Positions 50,602-60,170 of a stretch of 64,000 nucleotides of DNA are shown piece after piece. Made by a program: the position numbers and the translations under genes. This DNA comes from Bin87 sp965116565 (GTDB lineage: Bacteria > Chloroflexota > Dehalococcoidia > Lucifugimonadales > UBA3495): the NCBI GenBank assembly GCA_965116565.1, contig OZ220699.1, positions 3,808,272-3,872,271 of the forward strand, in the 5' to 3' direction. The notes under the pieces are model-generated. The model ran no database searches and was not told where the DNA came from. It worked only from the letters and a program-made list of their open reading frames with translations. Positions within the stretch are counted from its first letter, which is position 1; the number at the start of each line of letters is the position of its first letter.

Positions 50602-51345
50602 GGGAAATCTCCTGTCTTCTAACCGAGAGTAAAGGCAAGGTACCCAATCCCACACCCGTGGAATCTGACTTGCTCCAGTGATTGTACCAGTCTCATGTTG
50701 GCTCTGGCATCGGATCCCCGGCCGCCTGGACTTGATGCTGCGGGTGGGCGACTTGCCCTTGCCCGAATTGACGCAGGCAAAGCCGCCGCAAATGGTCGCC
50801 TTTTTGCTCTGGAGGCACCGAGAGCGCGTTTTCGGCCCATGGGACATCTCTACCAAGCCATCCAAGTGAGAAAACGCCGTCAAAGGCCCTATTTGCGCGC
50901 CGGCTGACGCTTCACCGACACGATCAAGCGGAACACCAACTACGTCGTGGGGCCGTTGGCCGCCGTGGCCGCAGCCAGCGGCATCGTCATGCGGACCATG
51001 GGAACGTTCGGCGCCGACGGCTCCGGCTCGCTGCTCAATCCCCAGGTGGTGCAAGAGCGCGCGACGGCTACGCCATAGCGGAGCTCTACCGGAATGTCCA
51101 ACTGGGCATCGAGAGCGATGGGTGCGATAAGGACGGCATGCTCCTGGGACACCGCTGGATCGATGACGGGGTGCGCTAAGTTTGCAATATTGACCTGGTG
51201 CTGGTGGTGCGGGAGGGTAAGGAACCAGGAATCACCAACGGCCCCGACTAAGCTCTCGAACACGACCACAGATGCGTCGAGACATCCTCGCGAACACGCG
51301 GCGGTGGAGCGCACCGTCTAAACCGTCCACTCCGCGGGCTTCGCC
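50602..51345. other. Region of degraded coding remnants
   Basis: Several short frames with protein-like composition are broken by stops, for example FTDTIKRNTNYVVGPLAAVA around 50910-50970, running to a TAG near 51080. No intact gene. The upstream region of the DnaB-like gene is at the left edge. Confidence 0.45.
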
Positions 51346-52482
51346 TTGACGCTCCGGCCGATGCCGTGCCCGGATTGGCCCATCAGCACGCCCAGGCCGA
51401 CGAACACGCCCTACCTCAACCCCGACCGAGTCGCAACTCATCCCTTCGGTGAGCTGGATCGGCTGGCAGGGCCGCCCGTCGCCATCGAGGCCGACGGCGT
51501 GGCCGCGCTGGACGTCCCCCGCGACGCCGACGTGTCCGCCCACCTCGGCATGTGGACCGGACACCAGGCGGGCAGCCAGACCAGGCTCGCTAGGCTGCCG
51601 CTGTCCGATGCCGACTGGGAACAGGGAACGGCCTGCATCCGCCTGTGGAAAGTCAGCGGCTGCATCCTGCTGGCCAGTGACCAAATAGACGCCCATCACC
51701 GGTCAGCCAAGATCCGTATCGACGTGGGCCCGCTGCCGGACTGCGGCGCGCTGCGCCTGCGCTGGGTGAAACCCGCCGCCATCGTCGTGAAGGCGCTCAC
51801 CGAACAGCCCTACGTCAACTGGCAGGACCACGACGTGCCACCCACGCCGGCGCCGGCCGGAGCCGCGCTGTACGGACTAACCCTCACCGGCATAGACATC
51901 TCGCTGATGTTTGACCCGACTACCACGACGTACACGGCATCCATGCCCCGCCCCGCCGCAGAGACAACCGTGCGGCCGATGCTGGAGGATCCGGGCGAGA
52001 CGTACACCATCTCGCTGGGCAGCAGCCAGGTGTCCGACAACACTCCCGCGTTGGTGTGGTTGGCCACAGGCGCCAACGTCATCACCGTCGACGTCGCGCC
52101 CGCCGACGGCAGCGACGGCACCACCTGCACCGTGACGGTTTCCCGGGAAACGCCCTCGACCGACGCCGTGCTGTCGACGCTTGCGCTGAGGGGCATGTCC
52201 CCCGACGAGTGGACTCCGCACTTCGACCCTGGAGTGTATGACTACGACGTGCGCGTGTCCCACTCCACCGTGCCGACTGGAGTGCTGCCGGCAGCGTCGG
52301 ACGATACGACCACCTTCACGGTGGCCACCGAGCCGGCGGACGCACTCACCGAGAGCGGCTACGGCACCGCCCTGGCCGAACTCGCCGAGCGCGCCACCAC
52401 CACCGTGACCATCACGGAAACGGCCGAGGACGGAACCACCACGCAGGACTACGTGGTACGCGTCCACTGCGCCGCGCCGTGA
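51346..52482 (+). CDS. Protein with two cadherin-like beta-sandwich domains (378 aa)
   Basis: From about residue 165, two repeats of the cadherin-like beta-sandwich (PF12733-type) pattern: LYGLTLTGIDISLMFDPTTTTYTASM...TGANVITVDVAPADGS and LSTLALRGMSPDEWTPHFDPGVYDYDVRV. Such domains occur in extracellular adhesion and phage tail proteins. The first 160 residues are unassigned. The start codon (TTG 51346) is uncertain and no signal peptide is seen, so the gene may be the 3' part of a larger, decayed gene. It is surrounded by remnants. Confidence 0.55.
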   Translation: MTLRPMPCPDWPISTPRPTNTPYLNPDRVATHPFGELDRLAGPPVAIEADGVAALDVPRDADVSAHLGMWTGHQAGSQTRLARLPLSDADWEQGTACIRLWKVSGCILLASDQIDAHHRSAKIRIDVGPLPDCGALRLRWVKPAAIVVKALTEQPYVNWQDHDVPPTPAPAGAALYGLTLTGIDISLMFDPTTTTYTASMPRPAAETTVRPMLEDPGETYTISLGSSQVSDNTPALVWLATGANVITVDVAPADGSDGTTCTVTVSRETPSTDAVLSTLALRGMSPDEWTPHFDPGVYDYDVRVSHSTVPTGVLPAASDDTTTFTVATEPADALTESGYGTALAELAERATTTVTITETAEDGTTTQDYVVRVHCAAP

Positions 52483-52498
52483 TCGCGGGGTTGCTGAG

Positions 52499-52725
52499 CT
52501 GACTGCCAAACTCCGCTACTGGCTGGTCCGCCGCATCTGTCGCCGTTACGCCCGCGACTACCTGCTCGTCGTCGACCGCATGGGTCTGGAATGGACCCTC
52601 ACTGTCAACACCCTGACACCCTCACCCTCATCGACGAGGACGTCGAGCTGCAGGGCCACGCCTTCAACCACATGCTCGCCCGCGCCGGCGTCATCGACTA
52701 CGCCGAGCGCACCGGCAAAGGCTGA
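52499..52725 (+). pseudogene. Frameshifted small phage-type gene
   Basis: TAKLRYWLVRRICRRYARDY through MGLEWTLTVNT in one frame continues as TLIDEDVELQGHAFNHMLAR through ERTGKG in another after a shift near 52620. Together about 75 residues. Not recognised. Confidence 0.45.
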
Positions 52726-53872
52726 CCATCATGCCGCTGTTGACCGCAACGGCCCGGGGCGAGGATTGCGATGGCGACGTGGAGGTCATCCATCTGGTGG
52801 TGGCCGCCTACGCACACGCCACGCCATCGCCCTGTGCTGCGCCGTCCTCGGACGCCACAACCAGCACACGCGGCGGCAACGGGGGCTGCCATACTTCAGG
52901 CTGCTGGCCGCCAGCGTGCAGGAGCGCCCGGAGAGCTGCGTGCTCACGCCGTCGAGCGGCAGCTTCGCCAACATCATCCACAACGGCAGCTACTACGGCG
53001 CGTACAGCGACGCCAGACCGTACCGCAGAGCGGTTAGTTAATAACCCATGGCAGCCCGCCGTTCATCAACGACTCCGACGCCCACCGGTTCCACGAGATT
53101 GGGGCTGCGGGTCCGTCCGTGCTGTCCTGGTCGCCGAACGCCACGACGACACCCACATCATCAACGGCATCTGGTGCTGGCTGTGCAGGCGTGCAGTTCA
53201 CTCGGATTGCTTGGCGCTGGACAAACCCGCGACCTGGGGCTGACACCGCGCAGCATGCCCACTGTTCCCTCCCGAACAACCGGATTAGGCAGTGCTCGCC
53301 GCCTACCTCACCCACCTGTTCAACTCGCCCCGGGCCGACCGCGCCCACAGCGTCCAGCAGGACAGCGTGTCCACCGGCCCCCATGAAGCCGAGGGCCAGG
53401 GCTGCGTCCTCACCGTCTGACCAGTCTGCCCGACGTGCCTGAGCCGGCGTTGCGCCATTCCGCAATGTCCCATGAGGTCTGCGATGCCGGTTGGTTCCAT
53501 TTGCAACCGCGCGTGCGGTTATAGGCCTTTGACGTCATGGTTTCGGATGATTTTGGCTCATGGTCGCAAAAATCGTTACCGTTTGACGCTTGACTCGTGC
53601 GTGGATCGCCCTACACGACCACTGCAAAAATACGCTCCGGCGATCTTCGTCCGATTTCAGCAGGGACGGGCTCGATTGAGCACGGATTACTCTGGACCAG
53701 AGCACAAATTGACCAGCGCAAAAATCCCGTCCGGCGCCATCGACGAAACGGAGACTATTTTTGCACGGAAGTCAGCCCTTACGTAGGCAGCTATCGCCGT
53801 CGAAATGAGCCCAGGGAGCGCCGGCTGAAGGGGTAGGCCGGAGGCTAAGCGCGCCGCTGGACCCTCTCAACG
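52726..53872. other. Region of degraded coding remnants
   Basis: Short competing frames of low quality. One, ending at 53041 (LPYFRLLAASVQERPESCVL), looks like a gene 3' end. No gene can be supported, and the stretch probably represents decayed phage-like genes. Confidence 0.4.
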
Positions 53873-55507
53873 CTACTCATCCCACAGGTACGCGTGGTAG
53901 GTTTCGACCGCCATATCCGCCACCTCGTAGATGGGCACCCAGTCGTCGCCGTTGCGCCAGTTTGGTTCCGAATACGAGGAACCGGACTTCAGGAAGTCGT
54001 CCAGGACGGCGGTCAGTATCGGTTCGGAGGGGAGCCCGTGCCGACGGTACCTCTCCTCCATCTCAGCATCGGCAAGCAACCACAGACTGGGAATGGGCTC
54101 CATTCGGTCCCACTGCACCGTCAGATACGGCCCCCGCTTTCGCTCGATCCGTAGCGGCGTGCGGGCGGTGAACTCCAGCTCCATGAACGCTATGATGCTA
54201 AGTTCGTCCCGACGCTTCAAATACACGGCGGCATCCGGCACGACCTGGGTACCATCTCGGGCGGTTCGCCGAACGCGCCATCCAGCGTAAGCGTAGACAC
54301 CCTGGTCTGAGAGCTTCTGAACGACGTCCAAGAGGGAGCGGTTGTGGCGCTGCTGCTGATTGCGGTAGACGCCGTCCTTCTTCAGATAGACGTCCAGGCG
54401 ACCCTTCACTGACTGCGGTGAAACCCGATCCATATGCGCCACCGTCAATTCCCCCAGGCTGTGCAGGTAGAAAGCGCCGCCTATCTTCGCCACCAGGCCG
54501 GCTTTCCGCAACTCCCGCACGGCCGCCCGGTAAGACTCTCCGAACCGGCGTTCCAGGTGGGCCGGGGTGGGTCCGCACCATTCGGCGACAAATCGAAAGA
54601 TCTGGTAGTGCATTGGGCTATCGAGCGCCCCCATCTCAGGTTTGTACTGCTTGCTGTCCTTGTTCCACCAGTTGACCAGGTTCTCGGGTCTGCCCAACCG
54701 AGCCGATGTTGCCTTTTCACTCAGGGGCAACGTGAACGGTTCGGGGCGCATTTCCCACTCGACGCGGCCGTCGGTTGACGCGGCGAGCACGTTGTCAACG
54801 GGCCAGAACTCCGCCGCAAGTCTTGCGGCTAGGTGGTCGCTGCCGACGACTACCCAGCCGGCAGGCTCCAACCCACGGTCTGCAAGTTGCTCAACGGCCA
54901 GCGTGCCATCCCTTTTCAACTCGCTTTCCGACACCATTGTCCCCACCCACACCAAGGGGAACCATGCTCTGTTCTCGTAAACTACGACAGCATGAATTTC
55001 ACCCTTTTCAATCCAACGGAAGTCGCAGATCTTCAGGTCGGGCGTGAATTCCGCCGTGTCCCCGGACCCGTCCGGTTCCGTGGTCAAAGCCACAACTGGA
55101 CTGAGCTTCACACCCTCATGGCGCAACAGGTTCGGCGCCAGGTCGTAGAACGCTTCTACGATTGGCAGCCGGCGAACCAGCCATGCGATCCCGCGCTCCG
55201 TCACCTGCCAGGGGACCTCCATCCCCGTCTCATCGGCCACCAAGCGCGCGCCTCTGGTCGTGAGCCAGTATCGGAACCTCTTGCCCTTATGGCGGCCCAT
55301 CGCCTGGCGAATCGCCAGCTTCTTGGCCATCAACTCACGCAGCAACTTGTAGCACCGGTTCTCGTCGAATCCCGTGACGCAAGCCATCTCCTTTGGCTCC
55401 AGCAGCGGCATCATCCACAGCAGCCATCGGATGAGCATCAGGTCCCGCAGCCACGCCTTTGTGCTGGTGACCTTCCGGTTTTGGAATTCCCAATCAAGCA
55501 TTACCAT
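53873..55507 (-). CDS. Replication-relaxation-like protein (544 aa)
   Basis: A 544-residue protein. The N-terminal winged helix (LLWMMPLLEPKEMACVTGFD ... RYWLTTRGARLV) is followed by a long middle part and a C-terminal segment, VVPDAAVYLKRRDELSIIAFMELEFTAR, that fits the PD...ExE pattern of the replication-relaxation family nuclease-like fold. Such proteins occur on plasmids and integrative elements. AAGGAG lies nine bases before ATG 55507; the longer frame upstream is not conserved-looking. The family call is moderate. Confidence 0.5.
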   Translation of the reverse strand: MVMLDWEFQNRKVTSTKAWLRDLMLIRWLLWMMPLLEPKEMACVTGFDENRCYKLLRELMAKKLAIRQAMGRHKGKRFRYWLTTRGARLVADETGMEVPWQVTERGIAWLVRRLPIVEAFYDLAPNLLRHEGVKLSPVVALTTEPDGSGDTAEFTPDLKICDFRWIEKGEIHAVVVYENRAWFPLVWVGTMVSESELKRDGTLAVEQLADRGLEPAGWVVVGSDHLAARLAAEFWPVDNVLAASTDGRVEWEMRPEPFTLPLSEKATSARLGRPENLVNWWNKDSKQYKPEMGALDSPMHYQIFRFVAEWCGPTPAHLERRFGESYRAAVRELRKAGLVAKIGGAFYLHSLGELTVAHMDRVSPQSVKGRLDVYLKKDGVYRNQQQRHNRSLLDVVQKLSDQGVYAYAGWRVRRTARDGTQVVPDAAVYLKRRDELSIIAFMELEFTARTPLRIERKRGPYLTVQWDRMEPIPSLWLLADAEMEERYRRHGLPSEPILTAVLDDFLKSGSSYSEPNWRNGDDWVPIYEVADMAVETYHAYLWDE

Positions 55508-55541
55508 ATGCGCGTCTCCTTGAGCGTGGACCGAGGCGGGA

Positions 55542-55925
55542 TCACATCGCCACCCTCCACTCCAGCGCCGAATGTGGGATGCGCCACGTCCGCTCACCAA
55601 CGACGATGTGCCGCAGGGCGCCCGTCGCCAGTTCCTTTCTCACCGTGTCCTCGCTCACGCCCAGCAGCCCGGCTACTTCTCTGACGGTGTAGCATCGCAA
55701 CGGATGCGCGTCGGCGCCGAGGGGAGGGTTTTCCGACTCCGCAAGCGCGTCTACCTCGACCCCCATGGCGGCCGCCAGCGCGTCCCGGTCATCGTCTGAC
55801 GGCATGGCACGGCCCGCGATGATAGCGATGAGCCGCTCTGCGTCCATGTCGCATTGACGCGCCATATAGACGATGGTTCTGTCCTCCTCGTGCATCCACG
55901 CCAAGATTGACTCGATAATGGTCAT
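55542..55925 (-). CDS. Excisionase-like helix-turn-helix protein
   Basis: A 127-residue protein. The C-terminal half, YTVREVAGLLGVSEDTVRKELATGALRHIVVGERTWRIP, is the excisionase-family (MerR-like) DNA-binding domain; the N-terminal half resembles a small XRE-like helix bundle. It lies next to and divergent from the integrase. A recombination directionality factor or regulator of the integrase is likely by position. Confidence 0.7.
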   Translation of the reverse strand: MTIIESILAWMHEEDRTIVYMARQCDMDAERLIAIIAGRAMPSDDDRDALAAAMGVEVDALAESENPPLGADAHPLRCYTVREVAGLLGVSEDTVRKELATGALRHIVVGERTWRIPHSALEWRVAM

Positions 55926-56124
55926 AGTCGCTGCCTCCGATCAGGGACGTCGGCCGCGGTCGAATGCCGGGCCGGCTGTAATCCCCTGTTTTCAGCAGGG
56001 TAATAGAACGACCCGGAGCGCCGTTTTGCGCGAGAATTTGGAGCAAAACGGAGGCTCAAGCCGGAGTTTTAGAGTGCGGTCAATCCGGGGCGCTCCAACC
56101 ATGCGCCCCACACCGAGGTGAAAT

Positions 56125-57246
56125 ATGACCGGCACAATGCGAAAGCGCAGACTAAACGTGTGGGAGATCACCGTGAGCCTGGGCAAGGACGAACAGGGAA
56201 CTCGCCGCCGGCGATCCCGTACCGTGTACGGCACCAAGGCGGAAGCCCAGAAGCGCCTGCGCCAATTCGTGGAGGAAGTTGAGCAGATACGACCGCGGCG
56301 GAGCGTCGTGCTGGTGAGTGACTGGCTGCGGACCTGGCACCGGGAAGACGTGGCGCCGCGGCTCAGGATCAAGACCCAGGAACGCTGCGCGGACATCATC
56401 GAGCAGGCCCTGATCCCGCACCTGGGCCACATCCCGTTGGCGGATCTTTCACCCCGCCACATCGAGGACGCGTACCGGAACCTCCAGGCTGACGGCATGA
56501 AAGCTCGCACCGTCCGGCTCGTTCACTGCGTCTTGTCCGGTGCGTGTAAATACGCCGTCCGCAGGGAAAAGGTCGACCGCAACGTGGCTGCCCTGGTCCG
56601 ATTGCCCGCCGTGATCAAGAAAGAGGTGATCCCGCCGGAGATCGAGACGGTCCAGCAACTGCTTGATCTCGCCGCCACCGAGAACCATCCACTCTTCCCG
56701 TTCCTGTTCGTACTCACCTACACCGGTATGCGGAAGGGCGAAGCCTGGGGCCTCACCTGGCGCCACGTACACTTCGATCAAGGGTCGATTGACGTGATGG
56801 AAGCCGTGGTTCGGACGCGGAAACAGGGGAACGTGCGAAACCGGCCCAAGACCGACAAGGGAGTCCGGACCATTGACCTCCCCGATGTAGCGGTGGAGTT
56901 TCTGCGGCAACACCGGTCACAGCAGGGATCGCAGGTCGGGCTTGATGACCTGGTGTTCCCCGGCAGCGACGGCGGCATGATGCCCGAGACCACCATGATG
57001 CGTCAGCTGAAAGAGCTGGGGGCTCGAGTGGGCGCCCCGAACATCACCTTCCACGCCTTCCGCCATTTCCACGCCAGCGTGTGCCTCGAGGACGACGACA
57101 ACGCGGTGGCGACGTCCCGAAGGCTGGGGCACGGGAGCATCACAACCACCATCGACGTGTACGGCCATCTGCTGAGAGGAAGGAAGAAGTCTTTGGCACA
57201 GTCCTTCGCCAAGGCCCTGGAGCGCCCGGACAAACCCCGGCCCTGA
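56125..57246 (+). CDS. Tyrosine-type site-specific integrase
   Basis: A 373-residue integrase of the island. The N-terminal arm-binding domain is recognisable by an AP2-like fold (VWEITVSLGKDEQGTRRRRS), then the SAM-like core-binding domain (60-155). All catalytic residues are present: R203 (GMRKGE), K242, H310 and R313 (HAFRH), H336 (LGH), and Y346 (TIDVYGH). GAGGTGAAAT precedes the ATG. It ends 109 bases from attR, the normal layout for tRNA-targeting integrases. Confidence 0.95.
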   Translation: MTGTMRKRRLNVWEITVSLGKDEQGTRRRRSRTVYGTKAEAQKRLRQFVEEVEQIRPRRSVVLVSDWLRTWHREDVAPRLRIKTQERCADIIEQALIPHLGHIPLADLSPRHIEDAYRNLQADGMKARTVRLVHCVLSGACKYAVRREKVDRNVAALVRLPAVIKKEVIPPEIETVQQLLDLAATENHPLFPFLFVLTYTGMRKGEAWGLTWRHVHFDQGSIDVMEAVVRTRKQGNVRNRPKTDKGVRTIDLPDVAVEFLRQHRSQQGSQVGLDDLVFPGSDGGMMPETTMMRQLKELGARVGAPNITFHAFRHFHASVCLEDDDNAVATSRRLGHGSITTTIDVYGHLLRGRKKSLAQSFAKALERPDKPRP

Positions 57247-57269
57247 TTCCCGCCCCGCGCTGATCCGAC

Positions 57270-57307
57270 CCGCTCCCACAGGAACCCAGTCGTTCCTATG
57301 GGAGCGG
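57270..57307 (+). terminator. Hairpin behind the integrase gene
   Basis: Two stacked stems, CCGCTCCCA / TGGGAGCGG and GGAAC / GTTCC, separated by a small internal loop. There is no T-tract. It probably ends the integrase transcript. Confidence 0.6.
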
Positions 57308-57333
57308 CATTTGCCGGCACCGAACCCCCCGAA

Positions 57334-57344
57334 ATCCTACTCAA
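57334..57344 (-). promoter_or_regulatory. Candidate integrase arm-type site (right)
   Basis: ATCCTACTCAA, the inverse of TTGAGTAGGAT, 11 bases from the attR core. In the circular form it and the left copy (14954) would flank the attP core in inverted orientation. Confidence 0.5.
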
Positions 57345-57355
57345 TCGGAGGTGGA

Positions 57356-57381
57356 TTCGAATCCCGCCCTCTCCGCCATTT
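57356..57381. other. attR core (26-bp direct repeat)
   Basis: An exact copy of the tRNA-Ser 3' end (14912-14937). The sequence upstream of it no longer resembles a tRNA, so the functional tRNA is the one at the left end. Confidence 0.92.
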
Positions 57382-57408
57382 TAATATCGTAAAACCCCAG
57401 CACATTCG

Positions 57409-57441
57409 GCCGTTTCCTACTTATTCTGGGTAGGAAACGGC
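57409..57441. terminator. Strong hairpin just outside attR
   Basis: A perfect 12-bp stem, GCCGTTTCCTAC / GTAGGAAACGGC, with a 9-base loop, 27 bases beyond attR. Before integration it would have followed tRNA-Ser and may be its terminator. Confidence 0.6.
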
Positions 57442-57933
57442 TACCTTCATGTCCAGTGAAGTCTGTGAAAATCCGGCTCCATCCACGAATAAATTGTCGG
57501 TGGCCCGAAGGATCAGACCAGCATCAGCCACCAGGCGGCGCCCGTCCAAGGCGACATCGATACGGTTGGGACGCCCGGGTGGCAGCATCTAACGGGCGCT
57601 CCTCGCGCCTGGGTGGCTTCCTGTTTCATAAACCACTATCCCCGAAGCCGGGAGCGCTTTCTTACCCCTTCGCTACCTCGACGTGCTCATCCTTTCGGCG
57701 GATTGGGGCTAAGGCCGCCATACCGACCTGTTCTTTTACCATCTGGAAGGTCGTGTGATTGCAGATGAGCGCCATCACCAGATCGTCCGAAGCGGAGTGG
57801 ACATTTTTGCTACAGTATCCTTACCCAACCGTTGTGCCTGAAGCCAGCGAATTTCATGAATCAGCAGAACTCCAAAGTCGAAACAACATTGGGCTGCGCG
57901 CGGTGCGCCGGGGTCTTTTGACCTGCGCGAAAA
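57442..57933. other. Stretch without a confident gene
   Basis: Short frames only, none convincing. It separates the island from nadE. Confidence 0.4.
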
Positions 57934-57960
57934 TGAGGGCGAATAATCATTCGCCCCTAC
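57934..57960. repeat. REP-like palindrome, copy 3
   Basis: GGGCGAAT / ATTCGCCC with central AATC or similar; the same family as 243-266. It lies downstream of nadE. Confidence 0.75.
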
Positions 57961-58033
57961 GATGAGTGGAGCGATGGTTCGACGCGATCCAGCCAGAGGC
58001 GGAAATTCCGAACCATGAGCAATGTGGACCGGC

Positions 58034-59800
58034 TTAGGCGGAGGTTGGGCGGTAGCGGTTGACGATGGGGAGGCGGCGGTCCTTGCCGAAGGCGCGGGGG
58101 GTGATCTTGACGCCGGGGGGCGCCTGGCGACGCTTGTACTCGTTGCGGTCCACGTAGGTCATGACCTGCCGCACCCATTCGGGATTGTGGCCCATTGCGA
58201 CCATGTCGGCGTAACCGTAGTCGTCCTCGACATAGGCCTTGATGATGGGGTCGAGATCGTCGTAGGGCGGGAGGGTGTCCTGGTCGGTCTGGTCGGGGCG
58301 AAGCTCGGCGCTGGGAGGCTTGTCGAGGACGGCCTGGGGTATGAGTGGGCGTCCATTGGCGGAGCCGGCGTTGCGCCAGCGGCAGAGGCGATAAACCAAC
58401 GTCTTGGGCACGTCCTTGAGCACGGCGAAGCCGCCGGCCATGTCGCCGTAGAGGGTGGCGTAGCCCATGGCCATCTCGCTCTTGTTGCCGGTGGTGAGGA
58501 CGAGCCAGCCGAACTTGTTGGAGATGGTCATGAGGACGTTGCCCCTAATGCGGGCCTGGACGTTCTCCTCAGCGGTGTTGGGGTCGGCGCCGGCGAAATG
58601 CTCGGCGAGCATGTCGGTGAAGGCCAGGTGGGCCGGCTCGATGGGGATGCGCCAGAGCGGGATGCCGAGGTTGGTGGCAAGTTCCTGTGAGTCGCCGACG
58701 CTGCCCTCGGAGGAGTATCTGGAAGGCATGGTGACGCCGACAACGTTGTCCGCGCCGAGGGCGTCCACGGCGACGGTGGCGGTGAGAGCCGAGTCGACGC
58801 CGCCGGACAGGCCGATGAGGGCGCGACGGAATCCGGACTTGCGGACGTAATCACGGGTACCCACGACGAGGGCCTGGTACACCTCCTCCACCTGGTCCAG
58901 CGGCCGGCACATGGGGGTCTCTGCCGCCACGCTGCGGCTGCCCCGGCGGTAATCGGAAACGCGGACGACGGCGGCCTGGCCGACCTCGCGGAGGATGTTG
59001 GGGTTCTCCTTGCGGGGCCGCGGGTCGCGCAGGCGCTGGCGGAATACGGAATCGACGTCGAGGTCGGCGACGATGAGGCGGTCCTCGAAGGAGGGGCCGC
59101 GGGCAATCACCGAGCCATCCGGGGCGCAGATGACGCTGGCGCCGTCGAAGACAAGCTCGTCCTGGCCGCCGACGGTGTTGAGATAGGCTACGAATACGCC
59201 GTTGTCGGCGGCGCGGGTGGCGATCATGCGCTCGCGCTGGGCGGCCTTGCCGGCGTGGAATGGTGAGGCGTTGATGTTGACGATGACCTCGGCGCCGGCG
59301 TCGCGCTGGACGGCGATGGGGCCGACGGGATACCAGATGTCTTCGCAGATGTTGACGCCGACCGACGAACCGTTGATGACATAAACAGGGCAGGTCTCCC
59401 CGCGCCGGAAGTAACGGTCCTCGTCGAAAACGCCGTAGTTGGGCAGGTACATTTTGCGGTACCAGTCGAGGACGCGACCGTCGTTGATGATGGCGGCGGC
59501 GTTGGCGATGTCGTCGCCGACGTGATTGGACGGGAGCGCCGGGCACCCGACGATGACGGCGATGCCACGGGCGGCGGCGGCGATGCGCTGGACGGCGGCG
59601 GCGTTGTCGGAGAGGAAGGAGGGCTTGAAGAGCAGGTCCTCGGGCGGATAGCCGGTCACGGCGAGTTCGGGGAAGGCGACGAGGTCGGCGCGGGCTGCCC
59701 GGGCTTCGTCGATGAGCTCGATGATGCGGGCGGTGTTGCCGGGGATGTCGCCGACGGTGGGATTGAACTGGCCGAGGGCCAGCCGGAGGTTGCGCTGCAT
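58034..59800 (-). CDS. nadE: Glutamine-dependent NAD+ synthetase
   Basis: The last step of NAD synthesis, amidation of deamido-NAD with glutamine. The 588 residues comprise an N-terminal nitrilase-type glutaminase with catalytic E45 (FPELAVTGYPPEDL), K116 (YRKMYLP) and C152 (NICEDIW), then the synthetase with the PP-loop SGGVDS (332-337) and LLTTGNKSE-like motif VLTTGNKSEMAMGY. The ATG at 59800 lies seven bases from TATAAT, so the transcript may be leaderless. The longer upstream frame is not conserved. Confidence 0.95.
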   Translation of the reverse strand: MQRNLRLALGQFNPTVGDIPGNTARIIELIDEARAARADLVAFPELAVTGYPPEDLLFKPSFLSDNAAAVQRIAAAARGIAVIVGCPALPSNHVGDDIANAAAIINDGRVLDWYRKMYLPNYGVFDEDRYFRRGETCPVYVINGSSVGVNICEDIWYPVGPIAVQRDAGAEVIVNINASPFHAGKAAQRERMIATRAADNGVFVAYLNTVGGQDELVFDGASVICAPDGSVIARGPSFEDRLIVADLDVDSVFRQRLRDPRPRKENPNILREVGQAAVVRVSDYRRGSRSVAAETPMCRPLDQVEEVYQALVVGTRDYVRKSGFRRALIGLSGGVDSALTATVAVDALGADNVVGVTMPSRYSSEGSVGDSQELATNLGIPLWRIPIEPAHLAFTDMLAEHFAGADPNTAEENVQARIRGNVLMTISNKFGWLVLTTGNKSEMAMGYATLYGDMAGGFAVLKDVPKTLVYRLCRWRNAGSANGRPLIPQAVLDKPPSAELRPDQTDQDTLPPYDDLDPIIKAYVEDDYGYADMVAMGHNPEWVRQVMTYVDRNEYKRRQAPPGVKITPRAFGKDRRLPIVNRYRPTSA

Positions 59801-59928
59801 TGGGGCATTATAGCGCAGCGCGGGCGACGGCGATTTCACCTTATGCCGCAGAGGAGGATGGGGAGGTGATCGAAGATGGTACGTCATGGCTGCGCCCCTG
59901 CCCGGGCAGCCATACGCGCCGGGCCGAT

Positions 59929-59953
59929 GGGGCAAATGATTATTCGCCTCCAC
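59929..59953. repeat. REP-like palindrome, copy 4
   Basis: A diverged copy, GGGGCAAATGAT / TATTCGCCTCCAC, upstream of nadE. Confidence 0.6.
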
Positions 59954-60012
59954 GCCGGGTTCGATTTTACGTGCGGCGGGCACCAGGGCGTGCCTGCAGC
60001 GTGCGACGGGGA

Positions 60013-60034
60013 GGGGCGAGGCATGCCTCGCCCC
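60013..60034. repeat. GC-rich perfect palindrome
   Basis: GGGGCGAGGC-AT-GCCTCGCCCC, a perfect 22-base palindrome of a second REP-like type. Confidence 0.8.
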
Positions 60035-60170
60035 CGACGGGCACATCAATGGCAGGCACGTCATTCGGCAGGATCATCCTGATCCTTCGCAGGGCCAGGG
60101 ATGAGCGATCAGCGGTTGGGGGTCCTCCTTTTTGTCCAGTTGCGATTTGGGTTCTCGGTTTTGGGTTTTT

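Larger units (their letters stand above)
14912..57381. mobile_element. Integrative genomic island in tRNA-Ser (about 42.4 kb)
   Basis: Bounded by identical 26-bp copies of the tRNA-Ser 3' end (14912-14937 and 57356-57381). The right end carries an intact tyrosine integrase and an Xis-like gene. The cargo includes replication proteins, a DNA methyltransferase, a type I restriction-modification operon, a toxin-antitoxin pair, two IS elements and many phage-type small proteins. No virion or conjugation genes are recognisable, so it is best called an integrative plasmid or satellite-like island. Confidence 0.9.

Noticed and set aside
57356..57381. Right att copy considered as a second tRNA-Ser
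   Set aside because: Only the 3' 26 bases are present; no D-arm, anticodon stem or 5' acceptor strand precedes it.
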